Positions 1 through 6,193 of a stretch of DNA of 20,139 nt are shown piece by piece; position 1 is the first letter of the stretch, and every line of letters begins with the position of its first letter. Source of the stretch: a virus; the IMG/VR virus record IMGVR_UViG_3300005433_000020, positions 1 to 20,139 of that record. One strand, given 5' to 3'. The notes beneath the pieces are model-generated. The model was not told the origin of the DNA, did no database searches, and saw nothing but the letters and a program-made list of their open reading frames with translations. Made by a program: the position numbers and the translations under genes.

Positions 1-407
1 AACATCTTAAACATACGAGTATCAAATTCATTTAACTTACACCATTGTTGTAACTGCTTAGATAACAAGTCCATCTCATGTGGAGTAGGCTCATCTCTAA
101 ACTCAAAGTTAAATGGTGTATGATTGTGATCATTCTTTTGTGTGCTGAATTCTGCAATGATATCTAAACAAGCATTGATCTCAGCATCGACATCCATCAT
201 CTCATACTGATTGTATCTTTCTATTCTGTTAGGATGTCCTGTGTAAACTTCAGGAAGTCTACTCATGTAATTCTTGTAACCGAAGTCAGTGTTTGAGTAA
301 CCTTCTTCTGAAGCACCTACGCCGTTCCAAGACCCAGGATTACTGTTGCCTCCCGATATCGGACTTGATACTCCGCTCTTGTTTAAAAATTTCTTTGTAT
401 ATGCCAT
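1..407 (-). CDS. gp20: Portal vertex protein, N-terminal part (gp20-like), cut by window edge
   Basis: Reading leftwards from the ATG at 407 there are 135 codons with no stop before the window ends. The product begins MAYTKKFLNKSG. It contains a Gly/Ser/Asn-rich arm and then RIERYNQYEMMDVDAEINA and CLDIIAEFS. That last block (Asp, acidic, small residues, then an Ile/Ala-rich helix) is the N-terminal pattern of T4-type portal proteins, where 'D-x-E-(I/V)-x-x-A-(I/L)-D' recurs. The portal is the dodecameric ring through which DNA enters the head and to which the tail joins. T4 gp20 is about 520 residues, so roughly a quarter is visible. The gene lies 33 bp beyond the stop of the tape-measure-like gene on the same strand, and a late-promoter-like octamer sits in the gap. 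The SD is weak (AAAGAGAA, about 11 nt from ATG). Family assignment is by eye. Confidence 0.8.
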   Translation of the reverse strand, partial: MAYTKKFLNKSGVSSPISGGNSNPGSWNGVGASEEGYSNTDFGYKNYMSRLPEVYTGHPNRIERYNQYEMMDVDAEINACLDIIAEFSTQKNDHNHTPFNFEFRDEPTPHEMDLLSKQLQQWCKLNEFDTRMFKM

Positions 408-432
408 GTGGTATAGGTTCTCTTTATATTAT

Positions 433-440
433 ATATTTAG
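433..440 (-). promoter_or_regulatory. Candidate late promoter of portal gene (CTAAATAT)
   Basis: On the minus strand the octamer CTAAATAT follows the tape-measure stop codon immediately and lies 26 bp before the portal ATG. It differs from the T4 late consensus TATAAATA mainly in the first two bases and matches the motif found upstream of gp26 and of the tape measure gene. Transcription would start near 426, giving a leader of about 20 nt. Short AT-rich words occur by chance, so position is the main support. Confidence 0.4.
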
Positions 441-3400
441 TTAAACTGCCGAGTTGATTGCAATTTTTTGGGTACCATCTGCGGTCTCTATAGATGCATT
501 TTCAATTCTAGCAAGTCTCTCATTCTGCTTTTCTAGTGCGGCTAGACTACGTTTTTCAAATTCAGTCATTTCTCCACCACCAGTATCAGTTTGGGCAAGT
601 TGACTATCGGACTGTACTTCAGCACTAGGTTCTTCTTCAGTTGGTTCTGGAGTAATATCAACAACGGGCATAGTTCCAGGTGATCCTGCATCTATTTCAG
701 CCATCATCTCAGCAAAGTTAGCATCCAACTTTGCTTGTAATTGTGCTTCCCATTCTTGAGGAGCGGCCATTGCTCTAAGGGCTTCTTCTTCGGTTTCAAA
801 GTGTCTTCTTTCCATTTCAGGTGCTTCACCTGTTAATGGATCTAATGAACCAAATTGACCATGAGCAATATATCCACCTCTCACCATGTCTCTTGTGACC
901 GTGTCTCCTAGAGTTCCACCAAAACCATTATCCATATTTCTTAATTCATCTAGTGGATCTACTGCTTTTTTAATTGCAGGTGATTCTATAAGAGTTGCTA
1001 CTTTAGATGAAGAAACTTGAACTTCTTTTAAAATATCATCTATAGGGACAGATTCTGCTGTAGTTGTGATTTCTTCTAATGCAGGGGTACTAATGGCTTT
1101 CCCTGCATCTGCTATCATATTTTCAACAACGTCTGTTGTTGCTAATAATTGTTCTGTATCAACTACTCCTGGAATAGGTGCGCCGCTTCCTGTTTCTTTT
1201 AATGCATTAGCAACAACTTCAGGTGTAATTTGTTCTGTAACAGTTTCTTCTTTTGCTTGTGCGAGTGCAAGTTGTTCTGCTTGTTTTTCTGCATTTCTTT
1301 TTTCTTCTGCTTTTATATCTGCCTCAAATATTTTGGCTAGATTTTCAGGAGACATATCTAATGTTCTGCCACCTACTTCTTCTTCTTTTACTTCTGCTAC
1401 TTCTTTTTCTTTTTCTTTTACTTCGTCTTTTTCGGCGTTTGCTTTCATCAAATCTAACTGTTTCTGCACTAATGCCGTGTCTGCTTCACTTAAATCATTA
1501 TCATATAGCATAGCCTCAAGCATTTCTTGTGAGAGAGTACCATCGTCTCTCATTTGGGCAAGCATTTCAAAGTTTACTTCACTATTACCAAGCAAGTCTT
1601 TGTCATATAGACCTATCTTCTGTATTTCCTCGTAATTGTCATTATATGCTTTTTCTAAACGTGTTGCTTCTTCTTCTTGTAATCGTGTTTGTTCCTTAAT
1701 AGCATCTCTGATCTCATTATATTTTTCTTTTTCTTCATCAGTCATTAAAGCATATTCAGCATCACTAGCATTATACATTTCTAAGTCTTCTGGACTTAGA
1801 TAGTTTTCTGCTATTGCACTTCCTGCTGAAGATCCGCCCCATGCTCCTAAGGCTCCGCCGATAATACCACCAATTGCTGTTCCAATGATTGGAATAAACG
1901 AACCTATGGCTGCACCTGCGGCCGCACCTGCAATGGCTCCACCAGTACCGCCGATTGCTGTACCGGCCCCCTTTCTGTTGGCTTGTTTAGTGTCTATTTC
2001 GTGCTGTTTTTTAGCACGATATATTTCTGCTACTGATGAGTCTTCGGCGTCTGTTACTTGGGCTAGTTGTGCATCTGCTTCATCTCGTCCTGCACTTGCT
2101 TCTGATACTCCACTATAAATAGACATTCCTGCGGCTAGTGGTACGGCTAATCTACTAACACCTTTTGATAAGAAGTTGCCGGCCGCTCTTAACCCTCTTG
2201 CTCGTTTACCGCCACCGTTACCGCCGCCGGTGAACATGTCTAACATGCCACTTCCTGCTCCTGAACCAGCCATGCCATATAATGCAGTTGTAGCGGTTCC
2301 TAATGCTATTGTAAAACCGCCTAGTGCAATAGTGCCTAATCCTAATCCACCTGTAAACGGATTAATCGAATTTAAAAACTCATCTGCGGCTGTTCTAACA
2401 TTAGTTTCAAATACTTGTAGTTCAGCGGCCAAATCTTTTTGTGTATCTACGCCTTCTTGTGTAGCCTCTGATACTTTATCAAAACTTTCTAATACTCTAT
2501 TCGTAGCCTGATCTTGGCTATCAAAAAGTCTGGCTGTATCTGTTGTTCTTTCGTTAATACCTACTGCGGCGCCGATCTCACTTGCGTTAGCGGCAAGTTC
2601 CATAGACTTACCGAACCTATCTACGTTTCGTCTAACACCACCTACGAGTTCACCTGTTGTTTCGGCAACTGCTTGTTTGTATTCGTCTGAACCAGCAGTC
2701 AAGCCTGCAAATCTTTCTTTAAGTTCTGCGGCATTAAGACCTAAGTTTGCTAGTTCTTTTGTATTCTCATCAAATGCCCCAGTACCAATAACGTTCATCA
2801 CTTTGGCAGCCATGTCTCTGCCTAGTAAACCTGCAAATTGGTTACCTGCATCGACTCTTACTTGTATTTCTTCTTCTCTTGCTCTTATTTCTGCTTCTAT
2901 CGATTTTCTTTTTTCAGCAGTAATGTTGCCGTCTAACTGTTGCTTAAGTCTTTCAATATCATTTTGATCACGTATATTACGAATCTTATTACGTAAGTCT
3001 GCTTGTACTGCGGCTTGTTCTTCTTTGAGTTGTCCGGCTTGAATACCTGTTAACTCTGATAATGTGTTTAATGTTTTTGCATACTGTAATGACTTAATAC
3101 GAACATCTTGTTCAGTCATCTCTCTGGCTTGCATATTAATACCAGATGTTCTTTGCAATTCTATGTAATATGCTTGTTGTTCTTGGGCTTCTCTTAGAGT
3201 GTACCCATATCTACGCATTTCTCTTTCTTGGTCATCAGATAATCTGAAGACTTCCAGCATTTTTGCTGTACCCTCAGAAGTACCTGCACCAAACGATGCT
3301 AATGCTTGAGAACTTTGAGTAATAACTACGGCTAATTCTTGTAAGTCACCTGCACTTGCGCCTGCGGCTCTTGCTTGTTCTGCTAAACCTTGGGTAGTTG

Positions 3401-3917
3401 TATCAACAATAGCACCCATTCGGTTCATTTCTTTTGCAAACTGATTTTGTGCATCAGCCTGTTTCATTGTAACGACTGTAAACTCGGCTAATATGTTTAC
3501 TGCGTTACCTAAAAACTTACCGAATCCACCTAATGCGTCACCAGTTTCTTTTGCTGAGTCTCCAAAGCCAGATACTGCTTTAGTATATTTGTCAAAACCG
3601 TCAACACCTGAAACTAATGCACCAGAAAAACTAACAACTGCACTAGTAGCAGTTCGCAATGCTCCTGACATTTTTTCAGCAGTTGTTTTTATTTGTTCGC
3701 CGGCTCTATCATCTGATTCTGTCTTCTTATTAGTAGAAGATGTTTGCTGTTTTGTGTTTTCTTCTGACTGTTTTGCGGCTTCCTGATTTGCCTGTGATGT
3801 TTGATTTAGGGTATTAGATAAATTTTGTAGTCCTGAATTTAATGCTCCCAAAGAGGCATTCATAGAATTTAAATTCTCATTAAATTCTCGCATTTCTTCA
3901 GGTGAAAAATCATCCAT
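441..3917 (-). CDS. Probable tail tape measure protein (1158 aa)
   Basis: A long protein with the make-up of a tape measure protein, which sets tail length inside the tube and helps DNA exit. Residues 1-70 are Asn/Gln/Ser-rich and likely coiled-coil. Charged helices follow, clearest at about 306-366 (RNIRDQNDIERLKQQL). A hydrophobic Gly-rich segment lies at about 506-560 and a glycine-zipper membrane-like segment at about 650-705 (GSFIPIIGTAIGGIIGGALG). A Lys/Glu-rich stretch is at about 826-849, and the last 40 residues contain a short coil (AALEKQNERLARIENA). Two hydrophobic segments within a helical protein are typical of tape measures. T4 gp29 is 590 residues, so this one is nearly twice as long. 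An AGGA SD lies 9 nt before the ATG. It is divergent from the gp26-like gene, as expected if that gene chaperones it. No single diagnostic motif was found, so another large virion protein cannot be excluded. Confidence 0.6.
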   Translation of the reverse strand: MDDFSPEEMREFNENLNSMNASLGALNSGLQNLSNTLNQTSQANQEAAKQSEENTKQQTSSTNKKTESDDRAGEQIKTTAEKMSGALRTATSAVVSFSGALVSGVDGFDKYTKAVSGFGDSAKETGDALGGFGKFLGNAVNILAEFTVVTMKQADAQNQFAKEMNRMGAIVDTTTQGLAEQARAAGASAGDLQELAVVITQSSQALASFGAGTSEGTAKMLEVFRLSDDQEREMRRYGYTLREAQEQQAYYIELQRTSGINMQAREMTEQDVRIKSLQYAKTLNTLSELTGIQAGQLKEEQAAVQADLRNKIRNIRDQNDIERLKQQLDGNITAEKRKSIEAEIRAREEEIQVRVDAGNQFAGLLGRDMAAKVMNVIGTGAFDENTKELANLGLNAAELKERFAGLTAGSDEYKQAVAETTGELVGGVRRNVDRFGKSMELAANASEIGAAVGINERTTDTARLFDSQDQATNRVLESFDKVSEATQEGVDTQKDLAAELQVFETNVRTAADEFLNSINPFTGGLGLGTIALGGFTIALGTATTALYGMAGSGAGSGMLDMFTGGGNGGGKRARGLRAAGNFLSKGVSRLAVPLAAGMSIYSGVSEASAGRDEADAQLAQVTDAEDSSVAEIYRAKKQHEIDTKQANRKGAGTAIGGTGGAIAGAAAGAAIGSFIPIIGTAIGGIIGGALGAWGGSSAGSAIAENYLSPEDLEMYNASDAEYALMTDEEKEKYNEIRDAIKEQTRLQEEEATRLEKAYNDNYEEIQKIGLYDKDLLGNSEVNFEMLAQMRDDGTLSQEMLEAMLYDNDLSEADTALVQKQLDLMKANAEKDEVKEKEKEVAEVKEEEVGGRTLDMSPENLAKIFEADIKAEEKRNAEKQAEQLALAQAKEETVTEQITPEVVANALKETGSGAPIPGVVDTEQLLATTDVVENMIADAGKAISTPALEEITTTAESVPIDDILKEVQVSSSKVATLIESPAIKKAVDPLDELRNMDNGFGGTLGDTVTRDMVRGGYIAHGQFGSLDPLTGEAPEMERRHFETEEEALRAMAAPQEWEAQLQAKLDANFAEMMAEIDAGSPGTMPVVDITPEPTEEEPSAEVQSDSQLAQTDTGGGEMTEFEKRSLAALEKQNERLARIENASIETADGTQKIAINSAV

Positions 3918-3960
3918 CTAATGTTGTCCTATTATTTTTAATTTAGCATGGTTTTGGGAT

Positions 3961-3968
3961 ACTAAATA
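3961..3968 (+). promoter_or_regulatory. Candidate late promoter of gp26 gene (ACTAAATA)
   Basis: The octamer ACTAAATA, followed by TAA, lies 57 bp before the gp26-like ATG. It is the left arm of a perfect 8-bp inverted repeat whose right arm (3981-3988) is the same octamer on the other strand. Start of transcription would be near 3975, giving a leader of about 50 nt with a good SD (GGGGA, 4014-4018). Confidence 0.4.
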
Positions 3969-3980
3969 TAATCACACTAG

Positions 3981-3988
3981 TATTTAGT
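3981..3988 (-). promoter_or_regulatory. Candidate late promoter of tape measure gene (ACTAAATA)
   Basis: Minus-strand copy of the same octamer as at 3961-3968, 12 bp away and pointing towards it. It lies 64 bp before the tape measure ATG, with a predicted start near 3974. The two promoters would therefore face each other and their transcripts would begin at nearly the same base pair. Confidence 0.4.
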
Positions 3989-4024
3989 TTTTTAAAATAC
4001 CGTATTTTATTATGGGGAACATAT

Positions 4025-4885
4025 ATGACAATTAATGAAAATAATCCGCTACGACAGTTTTTTCGTAGACCCGCTGTACATATCTCTTTACCGTCAGGTG
4101 GGGAAAGTTACGCACCTGAAGACATCGAATGGCCTGAGAACAAAGAATTACCTGTCTATCCTATGACAGCAATCGATGAAATAACGACAAAGACTCCAGA
4201 TGCTTTGTTTAATGGTACAGCCATGGTAGAGATTATTAAAAGTTGTGTACCAGCAATTAAGAATCCTTGGGCATTATTAAGTACTGATTTAGATACAGTA
4301 TTAATCTCTATCAAAGCCGCAGGTGGGCAAGAAACTATTGATGTTGAGTCTAAATGTGAGAAATGCGGTGAAGAAGGTACATATGGTATTAATCTACAAG
4401 TTCTACTAAGATCATTGGGGGCAGGAGATTATGAAACTCCTTTAAGAATGAATGAGTTAGAAATTTATTTTGCGCCCTTAAAGTACAAAGAAATGAATGA
4501 AGCAGGTCTAAAACAGTTTGAAATTCAAGCAAAATACAAAAACTTATCTGCTATTGAAGATCAACAAGAACGTACCTTAGTAAGTGCTGAAGCATTGAAA
4601 GATATTACAGTACTCACAATGGAAATCTTGTCTCAAACAATCGTAAAAATTGTTACTCCTGAAGGAGAAGTTACTGATACAGATCATATACATGACTTTC
4701 TAAAGAATGCTGACACGAAAACTTATGAAACTATAAGAGATCACAACACGCAACTTAGAGAGAAATCAACAATTAAGCCTCTAACTATTGTATGTACCGC
4801 AGGTTCAGATGATCCAGAAAAAGAAGAATGTGGACATGAGTACAAGCAACCATTCACATTGAACGCATCGGATTTTTTCGTCTAA
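4025..4885 (+). CDS. gp26: gp26-like baseplate hub / tail assembly protein, zero-frame product (286 aa)
   Basis: The N-terminus NNPLRQFFRRPAVHISLPSG and the Pro/Trp-rich segment after it match the T4 gp26 baseplate family (Pfam T4_baseplate) as I know it. Four cysteines form two pairs: C111-x2-C114 and C257-x11-C269-GH, the layout of a zinc ribbon. T4 gp26 is 208 residues and is needed for hub assembly; this protein is longer. A strong SD (GGGGA) lies 6 nt before the ATG. The zero frame ends in Asp-Phe-Phe-Val at TAA 4883-4885, on a slippery heptamer at 4873-4879. A -1 shift gives a 361-residue fusion with the downstream gp51-like domain. The gene sits next to the tape measure gene, as do the frameshifting chaperone genes of other tailed phages. 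The short form is presumably the major product. Confidence 0.82.
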   Translation: MTINENNPLRQFFRRPAVHISLPSGGESYAPEDIEWPENKELPVYPMTAIDEITTKTPDALFNGTAMVEIIKSCVPAIKNPWALLSTDLDTVLISIKAAGGQETIDVESKCEKCGEEGTYGINLQVLLRSLGAGDYETPLRMNELEIYFAPLKYKEMNEAGLKQFEIQAKYKNLSAIEDQQERTLVSAEALKDITVLTMEILSQTIVKIVTPEGEVTDTDHIHDFLKNADTKTYETIRDHNTQLREKSTIKPLTIVCTAGSDDPEKEECGHEYKQPFTLNASDFFV

Positions 4886-4922
4886 GACTCCTTTCACTCG
4901 ACCCTGAAGGGATAAGGGAGTT
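4873..4922 (+). promoter_or_regulatory. Programmed -1 ribosomal frameshift signal (slippery T TTT TTC plus stem-loop)
   Basis: In the gp26 frame the codons are GAT TTT TTC GTC TAA. The heptamer T TTT TTC (4873-4879) fits the X XXY YYZ rule for tandem -1 slippage, and the zero-frame stop follows one codon later. Eight nucleotides downstream begins a stem: 4888-4894 (CTCCTTT) pairs with 4914-4920 (AAGGGAG, one G-U). It can be extended by A-U and G-U pairs at 4886-4887/4921-4922. The 19-nt loop holds a small CCC-TGAA-GGG hairpin (4902-4911). Spacer and stem are in the range known for phage frameshift sites. Confidence 0.8.
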
Positions 4923-5109
4923 AATACAAAAATATGAAGAATACACTCAGGGCTTAAAGTCAAACGCCTTGACTTTGGCTTGGTACATGCGTGGTGGTGC
5001 CTCATATGAAGATGTCCTTAACATGTCCCTATCAGAACGTAAAGCCATAAACAAATTAATTGAGGAACACTTAGAAACTACTAAGAAAACTCAAATGCCA
5101 TTCTTCTAA
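4879..5109 (+). CDS. gp51: gp51-like domain, translated as -1 frameshift extension of gp26
   Basis: The -1 frame is open from 4840 (after TGA 4837-4839) to TAA 5107-5109. It contains no ATG, GTG or TTG before the conserved-looking part; the first ATG lies inside the core, in Trp-Tyr-Met-Arg-Gly-Gly. Reading from C4879 after slippage gives 76 codons: RLRLLSLDPEGIRELI, a helix with EEYTQGLKSNALTLAWYMRG, then MSLSERKAINKLIEEH and the end TTKKTQMPFF. Small proteins with a 'W-x-M-R-G-G ... E-R-x-x-I-N' core and a 'TKK...PFF' tail follow gp26 in T4-like phages and are usually called gp51, hub assembly catalyst; I recognise the pattern from memory. The full fusion is 4025-4879 plus 4879-5109, 361 residues. 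Stand-alone expression by internal initiation cannot be ruled out. Confidence 0.75.
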   Translation, partial: RLRLLSLDPEGIRELIQKYEEYTQGLKSNALTLAWYMRGGASYEDVLNMSLSERKAINKLIEEHLETTKKTQMPFF

Positions 5110-5127
5110 ACACTAGAGCATTCTTAA

Positions 5128-5146
5128 GGGTCTTCAAAGAAGACCC
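5128..5146. terminator. Perfect hairpin after gp26/gp51, candidate terminator
   Basis: GGGTCTTC (5128-5135) and GAAGACCC (5139-5146) form an 8-bp perfect stem with an AAA loop, 18 nt after the gp51-frame stop. No T-run follows on either strand, so it may block or protect mRNA 3' ends rather than act as a classic intrinsic terminator. It lies between convergent genes and could serve both. Confidence 0.45.
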
Positions 5147-5248
5147 AATTACTCATTCACTTCGTTCATTCGTAATTTCTTATTTAAAAGGATAAAGTAA
5201 AAGTTCTTAATGGTTATTGTTTAAAGTCTTATTACCGTTTTGAAGCCA

Positions 5249-5272
5249 TGGTAGTGCTACTCAGCACTACCA
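5249..5272. repeat. 10-bp perfect stem-loop
   Basis: TGGTAGTGCT (5249-5258) and AGCACTACCA (5263-5272) form a 10-bp perfect stem with loop ACTC. It is the strongest hairpin of the noncoding region. No T-run follows in either direction. The 9-mer TGCTACTCA across the arm and loop recurs at 11091-11099 inside another inverted repeat. Confidence 0.6.
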
Positions 5273-5588
5273 CGAAAAATTCAAGCCTCTTTACCGCCTG
5301 TCATCCATGTTGATTATCCCCAATCGATTACGTTACTATAATCAATTGCAACCGGTTGCTCTGTAATGTTTACTGGGCTGTAGTTGAGCCAATCATACTA
5401 ATGAGCATGACCTCTCAGCAACGCATGTTTCATATCATCAAATCAAAGTAGATATGAACTCATTCAGGGTTTGCTACCATAACAATTGCCCTGTCGGTTT
5501 ATTGTGTATAACACACTACTCCAAATCCGTCAGCAGGGTTACTGCATCCTCGAGGAGGGTCGAGTACAAATTACGACCATACTAAATT

Positions 5589-6176
5589 TTAAAAGTCTAC
5601 TGTAGTTGTTGTTGTGTTTAGTTTTAGTTCTGACTTGGTGTCATCGGTGGGTTCTGAGTTGGTCTCTGTGTCGCCTGCGTATGCTTTGAATATATCTTTA
5701 TTGAATTTAAAAAAGTGATCCCATCCAAATATTACCCAGTCACCATGATTGTCTGATGTGTAATATATGAATTGATCACTTACGAATGTGTATTTACTTG
5801 GTACACATACAAAACGTCCTTTACGATTAAACTTCATAAAGAGAACGTCAAAATCCCCTTCATCATGCACGTCCATTAATTGGTCGAGCCATTCTTCTAG
5901 TTGTCTGCATGAACCAGAAAGAAGTTGATGAAAAGGGAAATCTGCGTAGAACTTACATTCTACATTTAACTTGTGAAAACTTTCTCCGGGAACAATGTCG
6001 CCTTTGAAACTTCTGATTTGTCCTTCATGCAAAATCTCTGTACGATTTTGATTTTTGCCACCTACATAAGCACCAGAGCCAGGAGCACGTATGAAACTTT
6101 CTTCATAAGTCTCACTGAGAAATTTTGCAACTTCTCGTTCAAATCCTGATCCTTTGTTCTTAGATGGTGATGGCAT
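5589..6176 (-). CDS. PDDEXK-fold nuclease, Holliday-junction-resolvase-like (195 aa)
   Basis: Starts MPSPSKNKGSGFEREVAKFL, the opening of Hjc-type resolvases and related nucleases (K-G-x-x-F-E-R-E-x-x). The catalytic series expected for the PDDEXK fold is present: E13 in the first helix, D60 in KGDIV, and E73-x-K75 in NVECKF. These would bind divalent metal and cut DNA, perhaps branched DNA. Residues after 165 are Thr/Asp-rich and likely disordered. The ATG lies 17 bp after the radical SAM stop. AAGGAG overlaps that stop codon but is 13 nt from the ATG, a long spacing. It closes the gp47-gp46-radical SAM gene string, so a role in recombination or in resolving replication intermediates before packaging is plausible. 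T4 uses the unrelated gp49 for this. The exact substrate cannot be read from sequence. Confidence 0.65.
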   Translation of the reverse strand: MPSPSKNKGSGFEREVAKFLSETYEESFIRAPGSGAYVGGKNQNRTEILHEGQIRSFKGDIVPGESFHKLNVECKFYADFPFHQLLSGSCRQLEEWLDQLMDVHDEGDFDVLFMKFNRKGRFVCVPSKYTFVSDQFIYYTSDNHGDWVIFGWDHFFKFNKDIFKAYAGDTETNSEPTDDTKSELKLNTTTTTVDF

Positions 6177-6193
6177 TATATATAGTTATCTCC

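Larger units (their letters stand above)
5110..5588. other. Noncoding, stem-loop-rich gap between convergent genes
   Basis: No reading frame here has convincing length, start, SD and composition together. The longest ATG-started frames are about 20 codons (for example 5248-5313). No tRNA cloverleaf was recognised. By hand count 5281-5580 is about 42% GC, higher than the flanking genes appear. Besides the hairpins at 5128-5146 and 5249-5272, inverted repeats are at 5310-5317/5338-5345 (TTGATTAT), 5348-5359 (palindrome GCAACCGGTTGC), 5429-5436/5451-5458 (TTCATATC), 5465-5469/5489-5493 (CAGGG), 5503-5507/5511-5515 (TGTGT), 5533-5536/5542-5545 (GCAG) and 5549-5553/5560-5564 (CTCGA). This suggests a structured RNA, a long 3' UTR or a cis-acting DNA region. 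Confidence 0.55.

Noticed and set aside
1066-3786. Several open frames opposite the tape measure gene
   Set aside because: They are antisense to a strong gene, rich in Ser/Ala/Pro/Phe/Leu from its biased codons, and lack SDs.
4805-5005. Minus-strand 66-codon frame across the gp26/gp51 junction
   Set aside because: The plus-strand -1 frame in the same place encodes a recognisable gp51-like core and explains the region better.
5248-5448. Plus-strand frame of 21 codons from ATG 5248, a TGA at 5311-5313, then 45 more open codons
   Set aside because: It would need stop read-through, has no SD, and its start lies inside the 10-bp hairpin; the residue make-up is not protein-like.
5110-5588. tRNA gene or group I intron in the noncoding gap
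   Set aside because: No cloverleaf with a T-arm GTTCRA core and no intron core (P7-like) pairing could be found on either strand.
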